Source: CAYJRR01 sp964372275 [NCBI: uncultured bacterium]
GTDB taxonomy: Bacteria; CAYJRR01
Length of the DNA: 64,000 nt
Direction: 5' to 3'
NCBI GenBank assembly: GCA_964372275.1
Contig: CAYJRR010000002.1
Coordinates: 1-64,000 of the forward strand
Shown: positions 8,684-16,579 of the stretch, in pieces
Position numbering within the stretch: position 1 is the first letter of the stretch
Layout: every line of letters starts with the position of its first letter
Made by a program: the position numbers and the translations under genes
Notes under the pieces: generated by a model
Seen by the model: the letters and a program-made list of their open reading frames with translations, nothing else
The model's database searches: none
What the model was told of the DNA's origin: nothing

Positions 8684-9649
8684 GAACGGCCCGGCATAAG
8701 CGACGCGCCCATCGGGTGTTTCGACCTGGATCGGCCTCCGATCGGGCCGGTAGTCGGCCAGGATCGTGCCGAAGGCGCCACTGCCCCGACGAAAGTAGGA
8801 GAACTGATACGGCCCGTGGATCAGGAAGACGTCGGACTCGGCGACGGAGCGGTAGAGGACGAGATCGTGCATCAGCCAGCTACGCGAGCCGACGACGGCG
8901 AGCTCGACCTTCGCCCCGTCGAAGATCTGCGCCCGCTCGCCGACGGTCGAGTAGCGCACGACGCAGTAGGCGCCGATGCGCGCCCCGGGACCGACGGTTG
9001 AGCCTTCCACCACCGCCGTCGGATGGACGTCGGCGGTTCGGTGCACGTTCGACCAGGCGAGCCCCAGCTTCCGTGCGGCGCCGCGGCCCGGCGCGCCCGG
9101 TCGGAGCGCTTTGATCCAGGTCCACGGCGAACGCGCGACGCGCGATTCGAGGTCGGCGAGGTGGGCGATCTGGTTCGCGAAGAGAGGGTCGAAGTCGTTG
9201 CGCATCGGGAGCAGCAGTGCCCGTGGCACCGCGACGCGGCAAGGGGCGGCGATTCCGCTCGGGAACGCCATCTCGTAGTGCCGCGCCGGCAGAGGAACGG
9301 AAAGGCGCTCCTCGCCACCGTCACCTCCGGCGCGCTCGGCGAACACCATGAGAGGGATCTCCTCACTCTCGAGGGCTTGCAGGGAGTAGTAGTCGCGCCA
9401 AGCGTCCGGATCGGGCTTGAGCCAAAACGACAGTCGCGAGGCCCGTCCCCGGTATCCGTCCACCGCTCGCGCGAGGAGTCGGAGCCCCGCCCGATCGAAC
9501 AGGAGCGAGTCGGGGAGCTCGATCCGCCATCCCGAGGCGGCGCGGGCGTCACGAAGCGCCTCTTTCAAGTGCTCCGCCGCCGGTCGACCGAGGATCTCCC
9601 GCGCGCGGATCGCGGGGGACGCTCCCGGGTGGACGAAGCATCCGTTCAT
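8342..9649 (-). CDS. Left-handed beta-helix (hexapeptide-repeat) protein of unknown substrate
   Basis: A 435-residue protein. The N-terminal ~200 residues match nothing I recognise (SGWRIELPDSLLFDRAGL and so on). From about residue 205 there are hexapeptide repeats, VHPTAVVEGSTVGPGARIGA and following turns, broken by a loop and resuming at SLGGSVIAPGRVIPDGVWLGA (about 340-360). This is the fold of sugar-nucleotide acyl- or nucleotidyltransferases. The last ~75 residues are antisense to the desaturase core and probably carry no conserved function. The ATG at 9649 overlaps the upstream desaturase stop (ATGA). It is the last gene of a four-gene operon. Confidence 0.7.
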   Translation of the reverse strand: MNGCFVHPGASPAIRAREILGRPAAEHLKEALRDARAASGWRIELPDSLLFDRAGLRLLARAVDGYRGRASRLSFWLKPDPDAWRDYYSLQALESEEIPLMVFAERAGGDGGEERLSVPLPARHYEMAFPSGIAAPCRVAVPRALLLPMRNDFDPLFANQIAHLADLESRVARSPWTWIKALRPGAPGRGAARKLGLAWSNVHRTADVHPTAVVEGSTVGPGARIGAYCVVRYSTVGERAQIFDGAKVELAVVGSRSWLMHDLVLYRSVAESDVFLIHGPYQFSYFRRGSGAFGTILADYRPDRRPIQVETPDGRVAYAGPFLGSVYGEGAKSLGGSVIAPGRVIPDGVWLGAEPSSVHLLSRRGLGTHAPLAPAQTRAERVDPTSGRLQESPGTPEGPAVAEERDRRPQVVDQVIALPHREHAQHRRQHDAGGS

Positions 9650-10434
9650 TTCGCCCTCCACGCCGCGAACGCGGCGAGCAGGTGGGGGGCACCGGCCGAC
9701 TGTGCGTTGGCGGACCGCGTGAGTTCGACACTCGGTGTCGCCGGGGAGTCGTGGTGCTCCTTGTGCAAGCCATTGTTCAGGAGGAAGTGGTTGTAGACGG
9801 CCGACGCGTACGACGTGGTGAACCCGGTGTCGTAGCGGGCCGGCGGATGCTGTCCGTAGTTCTGCAGGCCGATCAGCGCCCATCCTAGGTAGGTCATCGC
9901 CGCGTAGCCGGCAAACACCGGGACGGAGACGAGGGCAAGTGCGATCCACAACGCGGCGATCGCTGCCTGTTCGCGACGCAGGTATCGTGCCTCGTCGGAT
10001 CGATTCTCGGCCGCCTCCCGTCGGAACCAGGCCACCGACCGGGCCAATTGGCGCGGCCAGCCGAATGCGTAGCCGACCGGTTGCTGCGGGACCGGACCGT
10101 CCGGACCGACGGTCCACGTCGAGGTCGGGTCTTCCAACGAATTGACGTGGCGATGGTGTTTCCAGTGCTGCCACGCGTACCCGTGGAACGGAATCCCGAG
10201 CATCAAGGAGAACAGAAGCTCCTCGGCGGCGGAGGTGCCACGGTGGAGCCTCTCGTGGGCCGAGACGTGGAGTGTGAAGCACATCGCGAGCGACGCCGCG
10301 ACCAATGCCGTGACCGCCCGGCCCGGGGCGTCGTCGGCGGAAATTGCGAATGCGGCGAACAGGGCGGCCTGTGCAGCCGGCCAACACCAGATCCGCAGCC
10401 ACGCGCCCGACCGCTCCCGCGTGACGCAGGCCAC
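9646..10434 (-). CDS. Membrane fatty acid desaturase-like di-iron enzyme
   Basis: A 262-residue membrane protein with the three histidine boxes of acyl-lipid desaturases: HVSAHERLH (H56, H60, H64), HWKHH (H90-H94) and HKEHH (H224-H228), plus an extra QNYGQH histidine (H196). Hydrophobic helices lie around residues 15-60, 70-85 and 155-190. It differs from the plus-strand desaturase in box spacing, so the two are not recent duplicates. The start is GTG, one base after the stop of the radical SAM gene, and its stop overlaps the next ATG. It probably introduces a double bond or hydroxyl group into an acyl chain. The electron donor is not seen. Confidence 0.85.
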   Translation of the reverse strand: MACVTRERSGAWLRIWCWPAAQAALFAAFAISADDAPGRAVTALVAASLAMCFTLHVSAHERLHRGTSAAEELLFSLMLGIPFHGYAWQHWKHHRHVNSLEDPTSTWTVGPDGPVPQQPVGYAFGWPRQLARSVAWFRREAAENRSDEARYLRREQAAIAALWIALALVSVPVFAGYAAMTYLGWALIGLQNYGQHPPARYDTGFTTSYASAVYNHFLLNNGLHKEHHDSPATPSVELTRSANAQSAGAPHLLAAFAAWRAK

Positions 10435-10435
10435 G

Positions 10436-11845
10436 TCAGGCGCTCCGGTAGATGGGAAGCGGCGACCGGTCCGTCGAAGCGGTTCCGTCCTCGGTAGAGA
10501 CGGTGGGGAAGTGCGCTCGGTCGAATACTTCGTGCAGGCGCATGTCGATGCCAGGCGAAACGATCAGCTCGATGCCGGTCTCCCCGGGGAACGACTTCGC
10601 GAGCAGGAATCGGTGGCCCTCGCCGGGCGCCAGCGTCAAGACGGTCCAGCGCGTGTCGTCGGACGGCACACGCCGATGCAGGACGGTACCGGTGTGCTCG
10701 ACGCCGTTGCGCACCTGCACGTGCGCAGCGGAGACGTCGCCGCGCCAGCGGTGGGCGATTCGCTGGCCGGCAATCGATATCTCGGTCGTCGGCTTCGAGA
10801 CCGGGAGTCCGACGTGCTTCACGTTGGCGTCCCGCCGGCAACGGAGGCACCGCCCCGCCGCGTCGAGTGCGAGCACCCGTGCGTTCAATCCGTAGCGGGA
10901 GACGAGCTCCTCGCCGCACCCGCGGCACCAGGTGCTGGTGACCGCCGGATCGTGCACGTTCCCGTTGTAGACGTGCTCGACCCCCATCGACATTGCGACT
11001 TCCCGTGCGCGACGCAGCCGCTCGATCGGCGTGCGCGCCCCGCCGGCCATCCGGAAATCGGGGTGATAGCGTACGAAGTGAAGCGGAACTTCCGGTCCAA
11101 GCCGGTCCAACACGAACGTTGCGATCCCACGAGCGGTTGCTTCGTCGTCGCTCACGTCGGTGACCATCAAGGTGCTGACTTCGAGGTGCTTTCCGGCGTC
11201 ATAGACCTGGTGCGCCGCCTCCAGCACCGGAGCCAACCAACCCTTGGTCAGGCGACGATAATGGTCCGGATCGACGGACTTGACCGAGATCGAGAAGATG
11301 TCGATCACCGGCAACAGCTCCTCGACCGCCTCCGGGGTGATGAAGAAGGCCGACTTGTAGAGATTGAACATCCCCTCGCGACGTGCGAGCGCCGCGGTTT
11401 CCAGCACGAACTCGTGCCATACGACCGGGTCGTTGTAGGTCCAGGAAAGGCAGCGAATGCCGTGACGCTTGGCCGTCGCCACGATCCCTTCGGGGGTCTG
11501 CTCGACGATGTCGCGATCGGAGAGATGTTTGGCCTGCGATGTCTTCCAGTTGTGGCAGTAGTCGCAGCTCAGCATGCATCCGATGTTTCCGAGCGAAAGG
11601 ATCGGGATCCCGGGGGCGAAGTGGTTCACCGCTTCGGTCTCGATCAACTCCTCGGTGGGGTGGACCCCTTTGCCGAAATTGAACGTCACCAGGCGTCCGT
11701 CGCGATTGCCGCGTACGCCGCAGAACCCCTGCTTCCCGTCGGCAATCACGCAACGCCGTGGCGAAAGACCGCAGCGCACGGCGCCGCTGGGCAGCACTTC
11801 CTCCAGGCGTGCCGCACGGTAGCTGTCTGTCCAACGGGAAGTCAT
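10436..11845 (-). CDS. AmrS-like radical SAM enzyme with a C-terminal extension
   Basis: A 469-residue protein. The radical SAM cluster motif CxxxCxxC is at C90, C94 and C97 (GCMLSCDYCHNW), preceded by the N-terminal CVIADGKQGFCGVRGN segment typical of the AmmeMemoRadiSam-system enzyme AmrS, also called a pyruvate-formate-lyase-activating-like protein. Usual AmrS features follow: SWTYNDPVVWHEF, HFVRYHPDF and a C-terminal CRGCG...CLRC ribbon about residues 305-340. Usual members end there; this one adds about 115 residues with a beta-rich look and no motif I know. The ATG overlaps the upstream PLP gene stop, with AGGGAAG as ribosome binding site. Substrate unknown. Confidence 0.82.
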   Translation of the reverse strand: MTSRWTDSYRAARLEEVLPSGAVRCGLSPRRCVIADGKQGFCGVRGNRDGRLVTFNFGKGVHPTEELIETEAVNHFAPGIPILSLGNIGCMLSCDYCHNWKTSQAKHLSDRDIVEQTPEGIVATAKRHGIRCLSWTYNDPVVWHEFVLETAALARREGMFNLYKSAFFITPEAVEELLPVIDIFSISVKSVDPDHYRRLTKGWLAPVLEAAHQVYDAGKHLEVSTLMVTDVSDDEATARGIATFVLDRLGPEVPLHFVRYHPDFRMAGGARTPIERLRRAREVAMSMGVEHVYNGNVHDPAVTSTWCRGCGEELVSRYGLNARVLALDAAGRCLRCRRDANVKHVGLPVSKPTTEISIAGQRIAHRWRGDVSAAHVQVRNGVEHTGTVLHRRVPSDDTRWTVLTLAPGEGHRFLLAKSFPGETGIELIVSPGIDMRLHEVFDRAHFPTVSTEDGTASTDRSPLPIYRSA

Positions 11846-12978
11846 CCGGCTTCCCTTCGCGCCGATCCTGTCAGGATTGACAACGCTCCGACGAGGTCTC
11901 GTTCGAGATCGTCCGGCTCCTCGAGGCCGAAGCACAGCCGCACGAGGCCAGGGTCGAGACCGATGCGCCTTTTCTCGTCGGCGGTGAGCGACGCGTGGCT
12001 GCCGGAGTATGGCTGGGCCACCATCGAGGTGACCGCAGCCATTCCGGTGCCGGTCGAAAAGAGACGCAGCGCCGAGGCGAACCGCGGGTAGGCGTCTTCG
12101 AGACCCGCGCGAAGCTGGAAGAATAGGATCCCTCCGTAGCCGGTTAGCTGCTTCCCGTCGACGACTGGAAGGTAGACCGTTTCGACCTCCGACCGTCCGC
12201 GTAGGAGTTCGGCCAGGAGTTTCGTCGTTTCCTGATGGGCGCGCATCCGCAGCGGAAGCGTCTGGGTACTTCGCCGCAAGAGCCACGCCGAGTGTGGATC
12301 GAGGTTCGAGCCGACATAGAAGCGCTCCTCGCGCAACCGATCGTGGAGGTCGGCGCGGTCGGTTAGCACGACTCCTCCCATCACGTCGCTGTGGCCGGAA
12401 AGGAACTTGGTCGCACTGTGAATGGAGAGATCGGCCCCGTGCTCCAGTGGACGCTGAAAGAACGGCGTGGCCCACGTGTTGTCGACCACCACCAGGCAAC
12501 GAGGCTCGGCCGCTTTTGCCTCCCGCGCAATGCGCTCGATCTCCAGCGTGCGCAGGAAGGGGTTGGTGGGTGTCTCGAAGAAGACCATATCGGCGCCGCT
12601 GGCAAGCGCGCCCGTCTGCGCGAGGTCGACGGCATCGACCCGGATTCCACGCGATCGAAGGCGGTCGAAGAGCCGAAACGTGCAGCCGTAGATCAGGCGG
12701 TGGACGGCCAGTCGCGAGCCGGGTTCCAGCAGCGAAAGAGCGAGTGAGATGGCCGCCATTCCGGATGCGACGGCGACGGCGTGCTTCGCCCCTTCGAACG
12801 TCCGTACGACCTCCTCCAACTCGCGGACGTTGGGGTTGTCCTTTCGGCTGTAGAAATACGGGGAGTCGGCCGCGAAGGCGCTCGATTGAAAGATCGGCGT
12901 GACGACGGGTCGGGCATCGCCGATCTGTATGCGATGGCGAAGTGCGCGCGTCGTCGCGTGGAATCGAGGATCGGCCAC
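11842..12978 (-). CDS. PLP-dependent Cys/Met-metabolism enzyme (cystathionine gamma-synthase/lyase family)
   Basis: A 378-residue fold-type I PLP enzyme. The Schiff-base lysine is K191 in SATKFLSGHSDVMGG, the pyridine-binding Asp is in VVVDNTWATPFF (D166), the N-terminal tyrosine/arginine segment is YFYSRKDNPN, and SGMAAIS binds phosphate. The family includes cystathionine gamma-synthase, beta- and gamma-lyases and O-succinylhomoserine sulfhydrylase. The C-terminal substrate loop reads STGTGMAAVTSMV rather than the usual SLGG, so the specificity may be unusual. It is the first gene of the overlapping operon PLP enzyme, radical SAM, desaturase, beta-helix. No other methionine-biosynthesis gene is near, which favours a specialised role. 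Confidence 0.88.
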   Translation of the reverse strand: MADPRFHATTRALRHRIQIGDARPVVTPIFQSSAFAADSPYFYSRKDNPNVRELEEVVRTFEGAKHAVAVASGMAAISLALSLLEPGSRLAVHRLIYGCTFRLFDRLRSRGIRVDAVDLAQTGALASGADMVFFETPTNPFLRTLEIERIAREAKAAEPRCLVVVDNTWATPFFQRPLEHGADLSIHSATKFLSGHSDVMGGVVLTDRADLHDRLREERFYVGSNLDPHSAWLLRRSTQTLPLRMRAHQETTKLLAELLRGRSEVETVYLPVVDGKQLTGYGGILFFQLRAGLEDAYPRFASALRLFSTGTGMAAVTSMVAQPYSGSHASLTADEKRRIGLDPGLVRLCFGLEEPDDLERDLVGALSILTGSARREAG

Positions 12979-13091
12979 GGGCTCCTCCCGAGCGTCACCT
13001 CATACCGCGGATCGCGGTGCCACGCCAACGGTGAGCGACCGGTCACGCCCGCGCGGACGGTGAACGACCGAGCGTTCGGCCCCTCCTGAAG

Positions 13092-13607
13092 TTATCGCCG
13101 AACGCCGGCGCCCGCGCCGCCCCTCGCGCTCGGCCCGCCGCGCGGGGGAGAGGCATCCCCGCGGGTGCCGGATCCGCGGTCGACGTTGCTCCCGCCGGGT
13201 CCGTCCCTCCAGGCGCGCAGCGCGCGCCCGCCGGCGCCGGCGATCCAGTTGACGGCCCGCTGGGCGACATCCTCCGCCAGTGGCCGGCTGTCGACGCGGA
13301 TCCCCATCGACATGGCGACGGCCACGGTGTCGACCAGCGGATCGTCGGAATAGAACCCGATCTCCAGCGCGGTCGCGGTCAGCGAAATCCCGAGGAAGAT
13401 GACGGCCGGCACCTGGGCTCCCGGGATCAACCCGGCGCCGAGCGCGGCGATCCCCGCCGCCTCCGAGGTGTTGGCCAGGAGCTGTTGAACCCACGACTCG
13501 GGTCGAGGCGCACGCGACGGCGTGGGTTCCGCGAACGAGAGGCTCGGACTCGAGAGAAGCGCGGCGACCACGAACGCGCCCGCAACGTGCCGTTGAATCG
13601 CTCCCAT
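13092..13607 (-). CDS. Small exported protein, unknown function
   Basis: A 171-residue protein. The ATG at 13607 is chosen over the one 48 bases upstream because GGAGG sits six bases before it and the protein then opens with a good signal peptide (GAIQRHVAGAFVVAALLSSP, cleavage near FAEP). Two more hydrophobic stretches follow (AAGIAALGAGLIPG and VIFLGISLTATALEI), and the C-terminus is Gly/Arg-rich. Layout resembles the exported protein at 23185-23736, but I see no clear sequence similarity. No function is suggested. Confidence 0.55.
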   Translation of the reverse strand: MGAIQRHVAGAFVVAALLSSPSLSFAEPTPSRAPRPESWVQQLLANTSEAAGIAALGAGLIPGAQVPAVIFLGISLTATALEIGFYSDDPLVDTVAVAMSMGIRVDSRPLAEDVAQRAVNWIAGAGGRALRAWRDGPGGSNVDRGSGTRGDASPPRGGPSARGGAGAGVRR

Positions 13608-13792
13608 GATTCCTCCCGCCAAGGAACGAATCCAATCGCCGTACCTGCCGGGCAATCGGCCAACTCCTCGAAATCACTCGAATGCAGGCCGGTCGATCCG
13701 CCGCTCGGGGGATACCACCCCATCCGGTACTGGATAGAACGCTTGCGATTGACAAACGACGCGGCGGCAGGTTCGCGGTAGAACCAACGGCC

Positions 13793-14983
13793 ATGGCAGC
13801 CATGCCCGGTTCCCGGCGATCGGGTCCGTTCACCGTCTTCAACGTGGTGGCGGCACGGCCGAACTTTCCCAAGGTGGCGCCGATCGACCGCGCGATGCGC
13901 GCGCGTCCCGGTCGCTTCCGGCCGGTGCTGGTGCACACCGGGCAGCACTACGACGACGCGATGTCCGACGCCTTCCTGCGCGATCTCGGGCTACCGGCCC
14001 CCGACCATCACCTCGGCGTCGGCAGCGGTTCGCACGCGGAGCAGACCGCCGAGGCGATGCGGCGGTTCGAGGCGCTCGTCCTGCGCGAGCGACCGGACCT
14101 GGTGCTGGTGGTCGGGGACGTGAACTCGACCTTGGCCTGCGCGATCGCGGCGGCGAAATGCGGCGTGCCGGTGGCGCACGTCGAGGCCGGGCTGCGCTCG
14201 TTCGACCGGACGATGCCGGAGGAGATCAACCGGGTCGTGACGGACGTGGTGGCGGACCTGTTGTTCGTCACCGAGCGGGCGGGGGTGCGGAATTTGAGGC
14301 GGGAAGGGATCGGGGAAGGGAGTCGGAGTCGGAGCCGGAAGGGCGTTGCAAGGGGAGGGTGGCGTCCGGAGGTGCATCGGGTCGGAGACGTGATGGTGGA
14401 TGCGCTGGTGTGGGCGCGGCCGCGGGCGGCGGCGATGGGGGTGCCGGGGAGGCTGGGGCTCGCGGGGGACTACGCGCTGTTGACGATGCACCGGCCGGCC
14501 AACGTCGACGACCGCGGCCGGTTCACGCGGCTCCTCGACGGTATCGAGCGCGTCGCGGCGCTCGTGCCGGTCGTCTTTCCGGTGCATCCGCGCACGGCCA
14601 AGCGGATCGTGGAGCACGGGTTGGAGAACCGGTTCTCGTCGATCCGGGGACTGACGCGCGTCGAACCGCTCGGGTACCTCGAATTCCTGTCGCTGCTCGA
14701 CGGGTGCCGCTTCGCGATCACCGACTCCGGAGGGATCCCCGAAGAGTGCACCTTCCTCGGAATCCCCTGTCTCACCCTCCGCGAGACGACCGAGCGTCCG
14801 GACACGGTGACGCACGGGATCAACGTGCTGGTCGGCGATTCGGCCGTCCGCCTGTTGCGGGAAGCGCGCCGGATCCTCCGCTCCTCCCGTGCGCGCCGCC
14901 GGCCGCCGCGGGGGTGGGACGGCCGCGCGGCGGAGCGCACCGTCGAGGCGATCGAGCGATTCCTTCGGCGGCGCCGGCGGTAG
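13793..14983 (+). CDS. wecB: UDP-N-acetylglucosamine 2-epimerase (non-hydrolysing type)
   Basis: A 396-residue GT-B-fold enzyme that interconverts UDP-GlcNAc and UDP-ManNAc for surface polysaccharide. Family motifs are ARPNFPKVAP, LVHTGQHYDDAMS, GDVNSTLAC, HVEAGLRSFDRTMPEEINR, TMHRPANVD, VHPRT and ITDSGGIPEECTFLGIP. Between NLRREGI and VHRVGD (about residues 174-192) there is a Gly/Ser/Arg-rich insertion not usual in the family, encoded by purine-rich DNA. ATG 13793 is preferred; ATG 13802 is also possible. A TAGAAC box lies 8 bases upstream of the start. No other polysaccharide gene is adjacent. The 13608-13792 gap otherwise shows nothing certain. Confidence 0.85.
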   Translation: MAAMPGSRRSGPFTVFNVVAARPNFPKVAPIDRAMRARPGRFRPVLVHTGQHYDDAMSDAFLRDLGLPAPDHHLGVGSGSHAEQTAEAMRRFEALVLRERPDLVLVVGDVNSTLACAIAAAKCGVPVAHVEAGLRSFDRTMPEEINRVVTDVVADLLFVTERAGVRNLRREGIGEGSRSRSRKGVARGGWRPEVHRVGDVMVDALVWARPRAAAMGVPGRLGLAGDYALLTMHRPANVDDRGRFTRLLDGIERVAALVPVVFPVHPRTAKRIVEHGLENRFSSIRGLTRVEPLGYLEFLSLLDGCRFAITDSGGIPEECTFLGIPCLTLRETTERPDTVTHGINVLVGDSAVRLLREARRILRSSRARRRPPRGWDGRAAERTVEAIERFLRRRRR

Positions 14984-15004
14984 CGCGAATCGTCCGCTCG
15001 GGCG

Positions 15005-15033
15005 TTGCGGCACCGGGGGCGCGACGGTAGAAC
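15005..15033 (+). promoter_or_regulatory. Predicted sigma-70 promoter of comF, very short leader
   Basis: TTGCGG at 15005-15010, a 17-base spacer, then TAGAAC at 15028-15033. The predicted transcription start would be only about five bases before the comF ATG at 15045. The -10 resembles the box in front of wecB. Prediction by eye only. Confidence 0.4.
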
Positions 15034-15044
15034 GATTCGACGTG

Positions 15045-15878
15045 ATGGGTACGCCGGCGATCGAACTCGGACGTCTGTGGCGCGAGCTACGGGACCTGGT
15101 GCTGCCGCGCGCCTGCGGGGTCTGCGAGGAACCGTTGGAGGCCGGGCGCCGCGCGTCGATCTGCGAGGGTTGCGCCGCCGCGTTCGAACGACTCTCCATC
15201 GGGTCCGCGACCGCCTGCTCGGGGTGCGGCACGCCGTGCGGCCCTGCGGAGGCCCTCGAACCGGAAGCCGTTCCGCCCCGCTCGCCCCTCGCCGGTCCGC
15301 TTCGCTGTGGAGACTGCGTCCGCCGGCCGCCCATCGCGCCGTCGGCCTCGTTCGGGGTCTACGAGGGGCGACTGCGGGACGCGATCCGTCGTTTCAAGTT
15401 CGCCCCCGAGCCGTCGTTGGGAGCGGTGCTCGGCGCGCTGGCCCGCCGCGCGTCGGAGAGGTTTCCCGACGTCGACCGGGTCGTGCCGGTGCCGCTCCAC
15501 CCGCGCCGGCTCCGGGAGCGGGGATTCAACCAGGCCGGTTTCCTCGCGCGCGAGATTGCGCGCCGCCGCGACGTGGAGCTCTGCGTCGGCGCCCTTCGCC
15601 GCGTGATCTCCAGCCGGCCGCAGACGAGCGGGACCCGCGCCGTCCGCGGCCGCAACGTCCGGCGCGCCTTCGCGCTGGACGCGGAGGCGTCGGCTCGCGT
15701 CGCGGGTCTGCGGGTGCTGCTCGTCGACGACGTGCGGACCACCGGCGCGACGCTCGACGCCTGCGCCCGCACGCTGCTTTCCGCCGGCGCGGCGCAGGTG
15801 CGGGCGGTGACGGTGGCGATCGCCGTCCGGCCGCGTGCGGCCTGGCCGCGGGCCGCGGCGACGGAGGAGGGTCGATGA
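15045..15878 (+). CDS. comF: ComF-family phosphoribosyltransferase-like protein
   Basis: A 277-residue protein. The N-terminal half has paired cysteines (CGVCEE, CEGC, CSGCG, CGDC; about residues 25-90) expected to bind zinc, then GVYEGRLRDAIRRFKF, and a type I phosphoribosyltransferase domain with VVPVPLHPRRLRERGFNQAG and the PRPP loop VLLVDDVRTTGAT. ComF proteins act in natural DNA uptake in several bacteria, and related ones may act in purine salvage. The start is set by the family N-terminus and by the promoter just upstream. Its stop overlaps the next ATG (ATGA, 15875-15878). Confidence 0.88.
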   Translation: MGTPAIELGRLWRELRDLVLPRACGVCEEPLEAGRRASICEGCAAAFERLSIGSATACSGCGTPCGPAEALEPEAVPPRSPLAGPLRCGDCVRRPPIAPSASFGVYEGRLRDAIRRFKFAPEPSLGAVLGALARRASERFPDVDRVVPVPLHPRRLRERGFNQAGFLAREIARRRDVELCVGALRRVISSRPQTSGTRAVRGRNVRRAFALDAEASARVAGLRVLLVDDVRTTGATLDACARTLLSAGAAQVRAVTVAIAVRPRAAWPRAAATEEGR

Positions 15879-16579
15879 CCTCGCGGGTGCTGGTCGGCGG
15901 ATTCGACGGGCCGGGCGAGGGGCTCTCGCTCACCTGGCGCATCGCCCAGACGCTCGATCACCGGTCGCTCTCGTTCGGGGCGGAGGGGACGGCGACGCGC
16001 CGGTCCGCCGCCGTCCGGGCGGTGCGGATGCCGACCGTCGTCGAGGAGGCGCGGCGGGTGGTCCTCGGCGCGGTCGAGCTCTTCGCCCCCGACGCCGTCG
16101 TCGTCCTGGGCGTGGCCGCGCACGGCACGTCGTGGCGCGTCGAGCTCCTGGCGCGGAACCGGGACCGGCGCCCGTCGGCCGCCGCGCCGGACGCCGCCGA
16201 ACGGCGCGGCGCCGAGGGACCGGAGACCTATGCGCCGATCCGCAGCGGCGCGCCACGAATCCTGCCGACAGGACTCGCGCCGCACCGGATCCTGGGGAGC
16301 CTCCTCGAGTCGGGTCTGCCGGCCGAACTGTCGGAGGACGCCGGGTCGGGGCCGTGCAACCGGCTCTTCTTCGAGCTCCTGCTCGCCGCCGAGGACGGTC
16401 TCGTGCCGCCGAGCGTCGGGCTGGTCCAGATGCCCCCCGCCGGCCACCACCGATCGTTTGCGCTTCGCGCGCCTCGGGGGGCCTCCCCCGATCCCCCTGC
16501 TTCCGCGTTCGAAGAGCTGCTCCAGGAGGGGGCGCGGCTCGTCGTCGAGGCGGTCGCCGGCTTTCCCCTCGTGCGCTAG
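15875..16579 (+). CDS. Pyroglutamyl-peptidase (C15) homologue with altered catalytic His
   Basis: A 234-residue protein of the pyrrolidone-carboxylate peptidase fold. Recognisable landmarks are VLVGGFDGPG at the N-terminus, LGVAAHGTSWRVELLARN holding the probable catalytic Glu (E90), and AGSGPCNRLFFELL holding the catalytic Cys (C161). The His that normally follows in FIHVP is replaced: the equivalent stretch reads LVQMP (Q185), with two His a few residues later (H191, H192). It may be inactive, or one of the later His may substitute. It is translationally coupled to comF and ends four bases into the convergent TPR gene. Confidence 0.72.
   Translation: MTSRVLVGGFDGPGEGLSLTWRIAQTLDHRSLSFGAEGTATRRSAAVRAVRMPTVVEEARRVVLGAVELFAPDAVVVLGVAAHGTSWRVELLARNRDRRPSAAAPDAAERRGAEGPETYAPIRSGAPRILPTGLAPHRILGSLLESGLPAELSEDAGSGPCNRLFFELLLAAEDGLVPPSVGLVQMPPAGHHRSFALRAPRGASPDPPASAFEELLQEGARLVVEAVAGFPLVR

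Noticed and set aside
13749-13784. TTGACA followed by TAGAAC before wecB as a sigma-70 promoter
   Set aside because: The spacing is 24 bases, too long for a normal promoter; only the TAGAAC box is kept as suggestive.
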